Of a DNA stretch of 64,000 bases, positions 33,441 through 42,517 are shown piece by piece; positions within the stretch are counted from its first letter, which is position 1, and each line of letters opens with the position of its first letter. The notes below the pieces were generated by a model, which saw only the letters and a program-made list of their open reading frames with translations, did no database searches and had not been told where the DNA came from. The stretch spans positions 1 to 64,000 of the forward strand of contig NZ_JAMTCN010000010.1 of NCBI RefSeq assembly GCF_024171865.1, in the 5' to 3' direction. This DNA is from Prauserella aidingensis. GTDB lineage: Bacteria; Actinomycetota; Actinomycetes; Mycobacteriales; Pseudonocardiaceae. The translations under genes and the position numbers were made by a program.

Positions 33441-34652
33441 TCACACACGCTCGATGATCGTGCCGATACCCATGCCGCCGCCGATGCACAGCGACAGCAA
33501 CGCGCGCCGCTCCTGGCGCCGCTCCAGCTCGTCGACCATCGTGCCGAGGATCATCGCGCCGGTGGCGCCGAGCGGGTGACCCATCGCGATGGCGCCGCCG
33601 TTGACGTTGACCTTCTCCTCCGGCAGCTTCAGGTCCTTCATCCACTTCATGACGACCGACGCGAACGCCTCGTTCAGCTCGAACAGGTCGATGTCGTCGG
33701 TGGTCATGCCCGCCTGCGCCAGCACCTTCTCGGAGGCGGGCGTCGGGCCGGTGAGCATGATCGTCGGGTCGGAGCCGGTGATCGCGGTCGACACGATGCG
33801 CGCACGCGGCGTCAGCCCGAGGTCCTTGCCGACCTGCTCGTTGCCGATCAGCACGAGCGCGGCGCCGTCGACGATGCCGGAGGAGTTGCCGCCCGTGTGG
33901 ACGTGGTTCAGCTTCTCGACCTGGTGGTACTTCTGCAGCGCCACCGCGTCGAAGCCGCCCATCTCGCCGATGCCCTCGAAGGCGGGCTTGAGCTTGGCCA
34001 GGTCCTCGACGGTGGTGCCGGGACGGCGGTGCTCGTCGTGGTCGAGGATCGTCACGCCGTTCATGTCCTTGACCGGCACGACCGACTTGGCGAAGTAACC
34101 CCCGGACCACGCCGCCTCGGCCTTCTCCTGCGAGCGGACGGCGAAGCGGTCGACGTCCTCGCGGGAGAAGCCCTCGAGCGTGGCGATCAGGTCGGCGCCG
34201 ATGCCCTGCGGCACGAAGTAGGTGTCGTAGTTCGTGGCCGGGTCGGTGAACATCGCGCCGCCGTCGGTGCCCATCGGCACGCGGGACATCGACTCGACGC
34301 CGCCCGCGAGGAGCAGCCCCTCCCAGCCGGAGCGTACGCGTGCAGCGGCCTGGTTGACGGCTTCGAGACCCGACGCGCAGAACCGGTTGAGCTGCACGCC
34401 CGCGACACTGTCGGGCAGACCGCCCGCCATCGCGGCGCCGCGCGCGATGTCCGCACCCTGGTCACCGACGGGCGAGACGACGCCGAGGACGATGTCCTCA
34501 ATCTTGGCCGGGTCCAGGCCCGGGTGTCGGCTCTTGATCTCGTCGATCAGGCCCGTGACCAGGTCGATCGGTTTCGTCCCGTGCAGGGCTCCGCCCTTGT
34601 TCTTGCCACGAGGCGTGCGGATCGCCTCGTAGATGAACGCCTCTGTACTCAC
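33441..34652 (-). CDS. fadA: Acetyl-CoA C-acyltransferase (thiolase)
   Basis: The GTG at 34652, with AGGAAGGA upstream on the minus strand, starts a 403-residue thiolase. The acyl-accepting Cys92 ([12 protein letters not shown]), His359 ([11 protein letters not shown]) and general-base Cys389 (LCIGGGMG) are all present. It cleaves 3-oxoacyl-CoA to acetyl-CoA and a shortened acyl-CoA. It is the first gene of the fadA-fadB pair. The 163-bp gap to the TetR gene includes AT-rich sequence around 34720-34765 (GCTACTAACATAATCC) that probably holds both promoters. Confidence 0.94.
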   Translation of the reverse strand: MSTEAFIYEAIRTPRGKNKGGALHGTKPIDLVTGLIDEIKSRHPGLDPAKIEDIVLGVVSPVGDQGADIARGAAMAGGLPDSVAGVQLNRFCASGLEAVNQAAARVRSGWEGLLLAGGVESMSRVPMGTDGGAMFTDPATNYDTYFVPQGIGADLIATLEGFSREDVDRFAVRSQEKAEAAWSGGYFAKSVVPVKDMNGVTILDHDEHRRPGTTVEDLAKLKPAFEGIGEMGGFDAVALQKYHQVEKLNHVHTGGNSSGIVDGAALVLIGNEQVGKDLGLTPRARIVSTAITGSDPTIMLTGPTPASEKVLAQAGMTTDDIDLFELNEAFASVVMKWMKDLKLPEEKVNVNGGAIAMGHPLGATGAMILGTMVDELERRQERRALLSLCIGGGMGIGTIIERV

Positions 34653-34815
34653 ACCAACGGTCCTTCCTCGGGGCTGACGGCAGGCACGCAGCCGACATGG
34701 TCGACAGTGTCCATGCATCCAGATTCGGTGCTAATCGCTACTAACATAATCCGCCTTATTCCCATGGTGTCAATGGGTTGTCAGCTGAAGACGTCGCGCT
34801 AAGGTTGTCTCACCT

Positions 34816-36126
34816 ATGGCACGGACACCACCCGGCGGTAAACGGCCGCGCGCAAGCGACAAACGGCCACGTGACCGCAAGACGCAGCTCGCCGCCGTCG
34901 CGGCCGAGCTGTTCCGCGGCCGCGGATACCACGGGGTGGGGATCAACGACATCGCCGCGGCGGCGGGCGTCACCGGGCCCGCGCTGTACCGGCACTTCAA
35001 GGACAAGCAGGCCATCCTCGCGCACGTGCTGCGGGCGGGCCTGGACGAGGTCGAGGCCGCCACGGACGCCGCGTCGCCGGACGGCGAGGCGCCGTCACCG
35101 GACCAGGTCGCCACGCTGCTGGCCGAGCTGGCCGCCAAGTCGGTCGAACGCCGCGACGCCGCCGCGCTGTGGCGCTGGGAGGGCAGGCACCTCGACAGCG
35201 AGACCCAACGTGACCTGCGGGAACGTTCCGGCGCCATGCTCGCGACGTGGACGAAGGTGCTGCTGCGGGTCCGGCCCGAGCTGCCGCCCGAGGACGCCGA
35301 GCTGCTGTGTTGGGCGGCGCTGTCGGTCTTCGGCAGCGTGTCCGTGCACCGCACGAGCGTGCCGAAACGACGGTTCGAGACGCTGCTCGTGGACATCGCC
35401 ACCCGGGTGCTCGACACCGACCTGCCCGCCCCCGACGACACCGGCTCCGCATCCCCCGCCGGTACTGCGCCTTCCGCCGGTGCCTCCGCCCGGGCCGCCA
35501 CGGCCGGTGGGTCCGCCCCCGATCCGCTCCCCGCACCGTCGCGCAGGGAACAGATCCTCACCGAGGCCACGGAGCTGTTCGCGGCCCACGGGTTCAGTGC
35601 CGTGAGCATGGACGACATCGGCCGCGCGGTCGGCATCGCCGGGCCGAGCGTGTACCGGCACTTCCCCAGCAAGGCGAGCCTGCTCGGCGCCATCGGCCGC
35701 CGGGCCGGTGACCGGTTGCTGCTCGCCGCCGAGGACGCGCTGCGCTCCGACGGCCCGTGGCCCGCACTGCACCGGCTCGCCGAGTCCTACGTCGCGACGC
35801 TGACCGGCCAGCCGGAACTGCTCGTGTCGTTCTCCGTGGACCGGGTGCACATCGACGAGCGCGACCGCCCCGAACTGCTGCGCATCCAGCGCGAGTACGT
35901 GTCCCGCTGGGTCGGCCTGCTGGAGGCCGCGCGCCCCGAACTGGACACCCGCGAAGCGAAGATCACCGTGCACGCGGCACTGACGGTCGCCAACGACCTC
36001 ACCCGGACCCGCCGGGTGAACCGCAGGCCCCACCTTCCGGCCGAGCTGGTGACACTCATGGGCACCGTCCTGGGCGAGCACACCCGCAAGCGGGATGCGG
36101 CGGAAACCGGTCCGGCCGGACCCTGA
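34816..36126 (+). CDS. Tandem TetR-family regulator (two TetR units in one chain)
   Basis: At 436 residues this is twice the usual TetR length. The first DNA-binding domain lies at about 20-70 (TQLAAVAAELFRGRGYHGVG, then AAAAGVTGPALYRHFKDKQA) and is followed by a ligand-type helical domain. A linker of about 40 residues rich in Ala, Pro, Gly and Ser comes next. A second full DNA-binding domain starts near residue 243 (REQILTEATELFAAHGFSAVSMDDI, then VGIAGPSVYRHFPSKA). A single chain could act as a pseudo-dimer. Divergence from fadAB makes control of beta-oxidation by an acyl-CoA ligand the best guess. Confidence 0.88.
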   Translation: MARTPPGGKRPRASDKRPRDRKTQLAAVAAELFRGRGYHGVGINDIAAAAGVTGPALYRHFKDKQAILAHVLRAGLDEVEAATDAASPDGEAPSPDQVATLLAELAAKSVERRDAAALWRWEGRHLDSETQRDLRERSGAMLATWTKVLLRVRPELPPEDAELLCWAALSVFGSVSVHRTSVPKRRFETLLVDIATRVLDTDLPAPDDTGSASPAGTAPSAGASARAATAGGSAPDPLPAPSRREQILTEATELFAAHGFSAVSMDDIGRAVGIAGPSVYRHFPSKASLLGAIGRRAGDRLLLAAEDALRSDGPWPALHRLAESYVATLTGQPELLVSFSVDRVHIDERDRPELLRIQREYVSRWVGLLEAARPELDTREAKITVHAALTVANDLTRTRRVNRRPHLPAELVTLMGTVLGEHTRKRDAAETGPAGP

Positions 36127-36130
36127 CGCC

Positions 36131-36154
36131 GACTCCGGGACGGCCACCGGAGTC
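36131..36154. terminator. Terminator between TetR and SDR genes
   Basis: GACTCCGG (36131-36138) pairs perfectly with CCGGAGTC (36147-36154) around an 8-nt loop, in the 31-bp convergent gap. Both genes could use it. Confidence 0.6.
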
Positions 36155-36157
36155 CGG

Positions 36158-36898
36158 TCAGAAGTTGCCTTTCGCCGACCATCCGCCATCGACCGGGTAG
36201 ACCACACCGGTGAGGAACGACCCTTCCCGGAACAGGTACGCGACCATCGAGGCGGCCTCCTCCGGTTTGCCCAGCCGGTCCACGATGTGTGCCGCTGCGT
36301 TGGCCTGCTTCATCTCCGGCGTGATGTCGCCGAGAATGGGCGTGTCGATGGTTCCCGGTGCGATGGCGTTGATGAGGATGCCCGCGTCGCCGTACTCGTA
36401 GGCGGCCTGCCGGGTCAGGGCCGCCACGCCGCCCTTGGCCGCGCTGTAGGAGGCGAGGTTCGGCAGCCCTCGGAGCGCCGCGAGCGACGAGATGTTGACG
36501 ATGCGCCCACCACCCGCCTCGATCATGCTCGGGATGACCGCCCTCATTCCCAGCCACGGCGCCTTCAGGTCCGTGTCGACGACGTAGTCCCAGCCCTCCT
36601 CGGTGAGCCCGACGACCGTGTCCGAGCTGACCATGTTCACCACGCCGGCGATGTTGGCGAGATGGTCGATGCGCCCGTGCCGGTCGAGCACCCCGGACAC
36701 GGCCTCGCTCCACCCCGAGGCCGACCGCACGTCGAGCGTGACCGCCTCTGCCTTGCCGCCGTCACCTTCGATCTCGGTGACCGTTGCGCTTGCGTCCTGG
36801 ATGTCCGCGCAGACAACGTGCAGCCCGTCGGCCGCGAGCCGCCGCGCCGTCGCCCGCCCGATTCCCTGTGCCGCTCCGGTGACCAGTGCTACCGGCAT
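36158..36898 (-). CDS. Short-chain dehydrogenase/reductase
   Basis: The ATG at 36898 has GAGGAGG 6 nt upstream and gives 246 residues. The cofactor motif is VTGAAQGIGRATARRL with an Asp after the second strand (CADIQD), which favours NAD. The catalytic Ser is in IVNISSLAA and the YxxxK motif is YSAAK. The C-terminal VVYPVDGGWSAKGNF is typical of a classical SDR. It is the last gene of the minus-strand block that begins at 50384, lying 156 bp after the PucR regulator. Oxidation of a hydroxyl to a ketone for the neighbouring oxygenases is a reasonable inference. Confidence 0.88.
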   Translation of the reverse strand: MPVALVTGAAQGIGRATARRLAADGLHVVCADIQDASATVTEIEGDGGKAEAVTLDVRSASGWSEAVSGVLDRHGRIDHLANIAGVVNMVSSDTVVGLTEEGWDYVVDTDLKAPWLGMRAVIPSMIEAGGGRIVNISSLAALRGLPNLASYSAAKGGVAALTRQAAYEYGDAGILINAIAPGTIDTPILGDITPEMKQANAAAHIVDRLGKPEEAASMVAYLFREGSFLTGVVYPVDGGWSAKGNF

Positions 36899-37054
36899 GG
36901 TCGACCTCCTCGAGGTGCGGGTCCTCGTCGGTGAGGACCGTTCGCCCCAGAGGGAACTCCGCACGGTGCGGGCCGGTCCACCGTCGCAGGGGCCTGCCCG
37001 ATGTAGGTCCCGACAACGGAATCCGACAACGGAACCCAGCTACCGGCGTCCCGG

Positions 37055-38920
37055 TCACCATCCCGCAAGGTCGAGAATCTGGAAGGCGAACCGCGCCTGC
37101 AGCAAGCAGTCGAGCCCGGTCGGGTCGCGATGCACGAGCTTGCGGATCTTGCCGAGCCGGTAGCGGATCGTGTTCTCGTGTACGCCGAGTTCGGTCGCGG
37201 TCGCCTGCACCTTGCCCTCGGTGGTGACGAACGTCCGCCAGGTGTCGATCAACGTGTCGTCGCCGCTTCCGCGCAGCGGGCGGATGAACTCGTGTGCGAA
37301 GTGGACGGCCTCTTTCACCCGCCCGGTGGCCGCGATGACGCGGAACAGGCCGAGCTCATCGGCCGTCACCACCCCGCCCTGCCAGCCGAACGAGCGCGCG
37401 AGCTCGTCGATCTCCCGCAGTTCGCGGTGTGCCAGCGGGAAATCCTCGGGACTTCGGCACACGGCCGAGATCGCCGCCGCACGCACGTTCAGCCGGGGCG
37501 CGAGCTCATTACGCACCGCGGCGACGGCCATACGCAGGTCCTCCGGCGCGCCGGCCTCGTCGAGCGGCACCAACGCGATCACGGCTCCGGGCAGGCTCAC
37601 CGCGGGCGGCGGCGGGGCGGAGAGTTCGCGGGCGAGCTGGTTGCCGACGAGTTTGCGGCCCGCCGACACGCTGACGTTCTGGTCGGCCGAATCGAGGGAG
37701 AACCGGACCAGCACGTGGGGCTGCGACAGGTTCACCCCGAACTGCGGCCCGCGCCGTTGCAGCTGTTCGGCGTCGCGCTCGCGGTGCAGCAGGTCCGACA
37801 GGAAGTCCTCCCGTGCCTGGCCTTCTGCCTCGGTCTGCCGACGTTCGGACAGGACCTGCAGCGAGAGCACCGTCGCGCCGTGCTCGGCGAGTTTGCTGTC
37901 GCGTCGTTCCAGTCCTCGGCCCACCTCGACGATCGCCAGGTAGCCGCTCGGCCTGCCCTCGATGATGAGCCTGCACATCAGCTGCCTGCGGCCAAGTCCG
38001 AGAGCCGGGGTAGGCGGCACGACGGCCGAGGGACAGTCTGCGCTCAGCCCGGCCAACGTACTGCGGACCGAGGGGATCTGCCGGATCCGCGACGACAGCA
38101 CCGGCGGTTGGTCCATCTTGAGCGCCTCCGGCGCCGACCACGCCAGGACCCGGAAGTCCTCGTTGTAGAGCACCACGGGTTTCGCCGACAGCTCGCCCAG
38201 CAGCTCGACGACCGTCTGGATGCTCGCCCCGTCCAGTACGGCGCCCGTCAGCCGGCGGTGGACGTCGGCGAAGTACGCGAGCGTGTTCTTCTGCCGCGCC
38301 ACCTCGGCGGCCTTGCGGGTCAGGTCGGCGTTGAGCATCGCCTGCCGCAGAAACAGCGCGCCGAGCCGCGCGAACAGCTCGGCCAGTGCGACGTCGTCCG
38401 AGGTGTAGGCGTGCTCCTGATCGAGATTGTCGACGAAGACGAGCCCGATGACCTCGTCGTCGAACACGAGCGGCACGCCGAGCATCGCCCGCACCCGCCA
38501 GTGCTCCATCGTGCGCCGATGCGGTCGTGGATCACTCGTGACGTCGCTGATCAGCACGGGAGCTGCGGTGTCAATGACCTCGCGACTGAACCGGTCACCT
38601 TGGATTCCCGCCTCCTGCGCCTGCACGGCAGCGGAGATGTCGCCGTCGCGTTCGCAGTAGCCCGCGGCGCCACGGAACCGGCCGTCGTCGCGGCGCAGGT
38701 ACACCGAGCAGCGCATCACGCCGAGCAGATGGCACAACTTCCTGCCGAGCAGACCGAGCAGGCCTTCCAGCTGGGTGGTGGTGATGGCCTCGGTCGTGAT
38801 CTCGCTGAAGGCGGCGATCACGTCGCGTTCCCGACGGCCCCCGTCCGGTGCGCACGAACCGGGCCAGGCCGGGTCGGCTGGGCTCACGGGCGGCAGGGCG
38901 GACGCCGTCGAGTCACCCAT
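37055..38920 (-). CDS. GAF-domain PucR/CdaR-type transcriptional regulator
   Basis: The 621-residue protein has an N-terminal GAF sensor domain at about residues 40-200 (LCHLLGVMRCSVYLRRDDGR and AMLGVPLVFDDEVIGLVFVDN). A middle CdaR-type region follows (VLVRFSLDSADQN through AAISAVCRSPEDFPLAHREL). The C-terminal PucR helix-turn-helix reads TWRTFVTTEGKVQATATELGVHENTIRYRLGKI. Such regulators activate catabolic operons in response to a small ligand bound by the GAF domain. It lies 43 bp downstream of ribBA in the same direction, inside the oxygenase cluster, and is the obvious local regulator. Confidence 0.87.
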   Translation of the reverse strand: MGDSTASALPPVSPADPAWPGSCAPDGGRRERDVIAAFSEITTEAITTTQLEGLLGLLGRKLCHLLGVMRCSVYLRRDDGRFRGAAGYCERDGDISAAVQAQEAGIQGDRFSREVIDTAAPVLISDVTSDPRPHRRTMEHWRVRAMLGVPLVFDDEVIGLVFVDNLDQEHAYTSDDVALAELFARLGALFLRQAMLNADLTRKAAEVARQKNTLAYFADVHRRLTGAVLDGASIQTVVELLGELSAKPVVLYNEDFRVLAWSAPEALKMDQPPVLSSRIRQIPSVRSTLAGLSADCPSAVVPPTPALGLGRRQLMCRLIIEGRPSGYLAIVEVGRGLERRDSKLAEHGATVLSLQVLSERRQTEAEGQAREDFLSDLLHRERDAEQLQRRGPQFGVNLSQPHVLVRFSLDSADQNVSVSAGRKLVGNQLARELSAPPPPAVSLPGAVIALVPLDEAGAPEDLRMAVAAVRNELAPRLNVRAAAISAVCRSPEDFPLAHRELREIDELARSFGWQGGVVTADELGLFRVIAATGRVKEAVHFAHEFIRPLRGSGDDTLIDTWRTFVTTEGKVQATATELGVHENTIRYRLGKIRKLVHRDPTGLDCLLQARFAFQILDLAGW

Positions 38921-38963
38921 GAAGACCGCCTTCGTCGCCGGAACGCCGGTTCTCCCCCTCCCA

Positions 38964-40250
38964 TTACGTTGCCGTACGCCTGCTGCCCGGGTCCATACCC
39001 ACGACGGGGTGCACCCGGTCGCCTGCCGGTTCGTGCCCCATGCGGGTCTGTTTCGTCCGCAGATACCGGACGTTGTGCGGCGTCTCGGTCACCGGCAGTG
39101 ACACCCGGCCGACGATGTCGAGTCCGTACCCGTCGAGTCCGCTGTACTTGGCGGGGTTGTTGGTGATCAGCCGCAACCGGCGCACTCCCAGGTCACCGAG
39201 AATCTGCGCGCCGACCCCGTAGCTGCGTGAATCGACGGGCAGTCCCTGCGCGAGGTTGGCGTCGACCGTGTCCATCCCCTGCTCCTGGAGCGAGTACGCG
39301 CGGATCTTGTGCGCCAGACCGATGCCTCTGCCCTCGTGCCCGCGGAGGTAGATGACCGCGCCACAGCCCTCGTCGGCGACCGCGCGCAGCGCCTGCTCGA
39401 GCTGGGCCCCACAGTCGCACCGCAACGAGCCGAGGATGTCCCCGGTGAGGCATTCGCTGTGCACCCGCACCAGCGCACCCGACTCCGTCCGGCCCGCCTC
39501 GGCGACGTTGCCCTTGACGAGCGCCAGGTGCTCGGTGCCGTCGATCGTGGAGCGGTAGGCGATCGCGCGGAACTCCCCGAACTCGGTCGGCATGGTCGAG
39601 CTCGCGACCGGCTCCACCAGGTGTTCGGTCGCGCGCCGATAGCGGACCAGATCGGCGATGTGCAGCAGCACCAGACCGTGGTCGGCCGCGAACCGTTCGA
39701 GTTCGGGTCCGCGCAGCATCGCGCCGTCGTCGGCGACCAGTTCGCTGATGACCGCGACGTCCCCGGCACCGGCCATGCCGACCAGGTCCACGGCCGCCTC
39801 GGTATGACCCGCGCGGACCAGTACGCCGCCGTGGCGGGCACGCAACGGGAAGATGTGCCCGGGCCTGCGCAGCTCGTCCGGGTGGGCGCCCGCGTCGGCG
39901 AGTGCCCGCACCGTCGCGGCCCGGTCGGCGGCCGAGACGCCGGTACCGGTGGCGACATGGTCGACGCTGACCGTGAAGGCCGTGCCGTGCCGGTCGGTGT
40001 TGTCGCCGACCATCAGCGGCAACCGCAGCTCGTCGGCCCGGTCGGAGGGCATCGGGGCGCAGACGATACCGGTGCAGTGGCGCACGATCAGCGCCATCTG
40101 TTCCTCGGTCAGCGCACCGGCCGCTGCGACCAGGTCGCCTTCGGCCTCCCGATCGTCGGCGTCGACCACGACGACCAGCTCGCCCGCCGCAAGCGCCGCG
40201 ACGGCGTCCTGCACCGCCTCGCTCGGCGACGACCGTGTCTTCCGTGTCAT
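38964..40250 (-). CDS. ribBA: Bifunctional 3,4-DHBP synthase/GTP cyclohydrolase II
   Basis: The 428-residue protein joins RibB and RibA. The N-terminal half has DADDREAEGDLVAAA, TGIVCAPM and RPGHIFPLRARHGGVLVRAGHTEAAVDL. The C-terminal half has the zinc site VRVHSECLTGDILGSLRCDCG, then HEGRGIGLAHKIRAYSLQ and the VGAQILGDLGV region. It makes both precursors of riboflavin. It overlaps the flavin reductase stop by ATGA and lies in an oxygenase cluster, not with ribD/ribE/ribH. It therefore looks like a dedicated extra copy that raises FMN supply. No FMN riboswitch was seen upstream, because the gene is internal to an operon. Confidence 0.93.
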   Translation of the reverse strand: MTRKTRSSPSEAVQDAVAALAAGELVVVVDADDREAEGDLVAAAGALTEEQMALIVRHCTGIVCAPMPSDRADELRLPLMVGDNTDRHGTAFTVSVDHVATGTGVSAADRAATVRALADAGAHPDELRRPGHIFPLRARHGGVLVRAGHTEAAVDLVGMAGAGDVAVISELVADDGAMLRGPELERFAADHGLVLLHIADLVRYRRATEHLVEPVASSTMPTEFGEFRAIAYRSTIDGTEHLALVKGNVAEAGRTESGALVRVHSECLTGDILGSLRCDCGAQLEQALRAVADEGCGAVIYLRGHEGRGIGLAHKIRAYSLQEQGMDTVDANLAQGLPVDSRSYGVGAQILGDLGVRRLRLITNNPAKYSGLDGYGLDIVGRVSLPVTETPHNVRYLRTKQTRMGHEPAGDRVHPVVGMDPGSRRTAT

Positions 40251-40801
40251 CGCCCGCCTCCCTCCGTCGTGGTGTGGGTCCCGAACTCCCGGGCGTGGTA
40301 TGTGAGTGGCGGCGTGTCCGTCCGTTCCGCCGCGGTGACGAGGCCGAGTGCGATCACGTGGTCGCCGCCCTCGACCAGGCGGTCGACCCGGCAGGCCAGC
40401 CAGCCCGGCACGCCCTCGAGTCGCGGCACGCCACCGGAGAGGTTCCAGGTCACGCCGTCGAACTTGTCCCTGCCCTTACCCGCGAACCGGACCGCCAACT
40501 CGGACTGGTCGCTGCCCAGCACGTTCACCCCGAACGGAGTACCGGGTTCGAGCAACGCCAGCAGGTCCGACCGCAGGTCGAGCGCGGCCAGCACCATCGG
40601 CGGCTCCATCGACAGCGAGGCGAATGCGCTGACGGTCGTCCCGTGCGGGCGCGGCGTGCCTGCCGGGGAATCGCCGGGCAGGGACGCCGCTGCCGCCGGA
40701 TCGACGGCCGTCACCACCGACACCGGCGTACAGACTCCCGCCATCACGTCCCGGAACCGTTCGCCCAGCGGAACCTGCCGCTCGGCCATCGTCGTGTCCA
40801 C
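40247..40801 (-). CDS. Flavin reductase (two-component oxygenase partner)
   Basis: The GTG at 40801 has GGGAG 6 nt upstream on the minus strand and gives 184 residues; an ATG at 40789 is the alternative. The sequence fits the flavin reductase domain: RDVMAGVCTPVSVVTA, GTTVSAFASLSMEPPMVLAALDLRSDLLALL, FGVNVLGSDQSELAVRFAGKGRDKF, and DHVIALGLVTAAE near the end. It would supply reduced FMN to the LLM oxygenases. It lies 80 bp after an LLM gene, overlaps ribBA by 4 bp, and makes a functional trio with them. Confidence 0.9.
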   Translation of the reverse strand: MDTTMAERQVPLGERFRDVMAGVCTPVSVVTAVDPAAAASLPGDSPAGTPRPHGTTVSAFASLSMEPPMVLAALDLRSDLLALLEPGTPFGVNVLGSDQSELAVRFAGKGRDKFDGVTWNLSGGVPRLEGVPGWLACRVDRLVEGGDHVIALGLVTAAERTDTPPLTYHAREFGTHTTTEGGGR

Positions 40802-40880
40802 TTGCGACTCCCAGCTCCTCGACACGTGGTCGCCGGGCACGGGCACGGGCGGCTCACCGCACCCGGCGACCACGCGGTCC

Positions 40881-41969
40881 TCACACCCCGGCCGGGGTCT
40901 TCGACGTCATCTTATGCAGCTCAGGGACCACCTTCTCGCCGAACAACCTCATGCTGGCCTCGGCCTTGTCGAGCGGAAGACCGCCGAAGCAGAACGCCGC
41001 GTTGGCCATGTAGTCGCCGACGAGGTCGCGCCGCGCCGCGTACTTCTCCACGATCTCCTCGGGCGTGCCGTAGACGTTCGCGTCCACATAGGCGCTCGCC
41101 GCGTTCTCCATGCCCGCCTCGCGGATCATGTCGGCACCGACCTGATATGCCTCGTACCCCTTGGTCTCACGCCAGTGCGAGCCCGCGAAGTCGTAGTGCT
41201 TGATCACCGAGAGGAAGTACTGCGAGATGTGCTCGTGGGCCAGGCGCTTGGCCTCCTCCGGGTCCTCGTGGCAGTACACGAAGTCCTGCAGCAGCGGCGG
41301 CCCGGGCTCGGTGCCGTGCGCCTCGCGGTGCAGCCCTCGCCAGCGTTCGACCGCCTCGACGTGCTGCGGGAAGTCGTACTGCATGAACGTCATCATCTGG
41401 GCGCCGAGCTGGGCCACCGCGGGAATCGAGTCCGGGGACATCGCGACACCGAACAGCCTGCCCTCCCACGACCGGTTGCCCTGCGCTGGCCGCACCTTCA
41501 CGCGCGGCTGCTTGTAGTAGGGGCCGTCGTTCTCGACGTAGCCGCTGCGCAGACCGCGGATGACCATCTCGGCGGCCTCGTCGAAGCGGTCGCGCGACTC
41601 GTTCATGTCGACGCGGAAACCCTCGTACTCCATCTTGGCCAGTCCGCGGCCCATGCCGAGCAGCACGCGGCCGTTCGACATGTTGTCGAGCATGGTGGCC
41701 TTCTCGACGACCCGCAACGGGTCGTTCCACGGCAGGATCACCGCGCCGGTGCCCAGCTTGATGCGCGAGGTCTGCCCCGCGAGATACGCCATGATCTGCA
41801 GGTTGTCGGGGCACATCGAATAGTCGTCGAAGTGGTGCTCGGCCGACCACACCGAGTCGAAACCGTACTTCTCGGCGTCCACACCCATCTGCAACTCGCG
41901 GGTGAACACCTCTTCGTCACTGATGTTCTCGAACCAGTTCTGGAAAACCAGAAGCATACCGACGTCCAT
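40881..41969 (-). CDS. LLM-class flavin-dependent monooxygenase 1
   Basis: The 362-residue TIM-barrel protein is of the bacterial luciferase type. Its N-terminal strand holds MLLVFQNWFENISDEEVF, followed by YGFDSVWSAEHHFDDYSMCPDNL, the NGRVLLGMGRGLAKMEYEGF loop and FGVAMSPDSIPAVAQLGAQMM. The ribosome site is GGGAG, 8 nt before the ATG. The family uses reduced FMN from a separate reductase and inserts oxygen, often as a type II Baeyer-Villiger oxygenase. The next gene is a flavin reductase, and the upstream gene (36 bp away) is SnoaL-like. The substrate is not known. Confidence 0.88.
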   Translation of the reverse strand: MDVGMLLVFQNWFENISDEEVFTRELQMGVDAEKYGFDSVWSAEHHFDDYSMCPDNLQIMAYLAGQTSRIKLGTGAVILPWNDPLRVVEKATMLDNMSNGRVLLGMGRGLAKMEYEGFRVDMNESRDRFDEAAEMVIRGLRSGYVENDGPYYKQPRVKVRPAQGNRSWEGRLFGVAMSPDSIPAVAQLGAQMMTFMQYDFPQHVEAVERWRGLHREAHGTEPGPPLLQDFVYCHEDPEEAKRLAHEHISQYFLSVIKHYDFAGSHWRETKGYEAYQVGADMIREAGMENAASAYVDANVYGTPEEIVEKYAARRDLVGDYMANAAFCFGGLPLDKAEASMRLFGEKVVPELHKMTSKTPAGV

Positions 41970-42005
41970 GTCGAAATCTCCCTAATGGTTTGGTGGGCGG
42001 GCCCG

Positions 42006-42431
42006 TCACGGCGCGACGAAGATCGCCCGCGTGTGCTCGGTGTCCAGGAATTCCTTGACGCTCGCGATCCGACCGTCACGCACGACGAACAAGAAGTGGT
42101 AGAGGTTGTTGTAGACCCGGCCGTTCTTCAGCTCGGTGTACGATTCCGTCTCCACTGCGACGCGCTCGCCCTGGGCCGTCCAGGCCAGCGGCGTCAGCGT
42201 GATCGCGCCGGTCACCGTCGACGAGGCGATCCCGGCGACCATCTCACCGAACTCCTTCTTGCTCTTCGTCCCGGAGATCCCGTCGATGTTCCCCGCGACC
42301 CACCACGTGGCGTCGTCGGTCAGATACGACAGGATCCTGTCGACGTCGCCCGACGAGAAATCCGTCATGAACGATGCGACCAGTTCCTTGTTCTTCGCCT
42401 CGATGGACTCGGCGACACTTCCGGCAGTCAT
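42006..42431 (-). CDS. SnoaL-like/NTF2-fold protein (possible epoxide hydrolase or isomerase)
   Basis: The 141-residue protein has the NTF2-like cone fold pattern: KNKELVASFMTDFSSGDVDRILSYLTDDATWWVAGN, a middle TAQGERVAVETESYTELKNG and the closing YHFLFVVRDGRIASVKEFLDT. Related families include SnoaL cyclases, ketosteroid isomerase and limonene-1,2-epoxide hydrolase. In this family WWV and the paired acidic residues line the pocket. GAGGAG lies 6 nt before the ATG. Lying between an SDR and an LLM gene, it probably acts on an intermediate, but the reaction cannot be assigned. Confidence 0.75.
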   Translation of the reverse strand: MTAGSVAESIEAKNKELVASFMTDFSSGDVDRILSYLTDDATWWVAGNIDGISGTKSKKEFGEMVAGIASSTVTGAITLTPLAWTAQGERVAVETESYTELKNGRVYNNLYHFLFVVRDGRIASVKEFLDTEHTRAIFVAP

Positions 42432-42517
42432 ATGCAGCTCCTCGTTGAACGCGTCACGCCGGACTCGGTGTTGACCCGCGCCCGACGCTAGTGACCGCGC
42501 GAGCTCGGGGAGAACGG

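Noticed and set aside
34731-34765. Operator half-site GCTACTAAC in the fadA/TetR gap as a match to the 50602 palindrome
   Set aside because: Only CTACT is shared and no inverted partner lies near it.
31221-34802. Open frame of almost 1200 codons on the plus strand across fadB and fadA
   Set aside because: High GC leaves few stops on the antisense strand. The predicted protein is Arg/His/Gly-rich with no recognisable fold, while fadA and fadB are certain on the minus strand.
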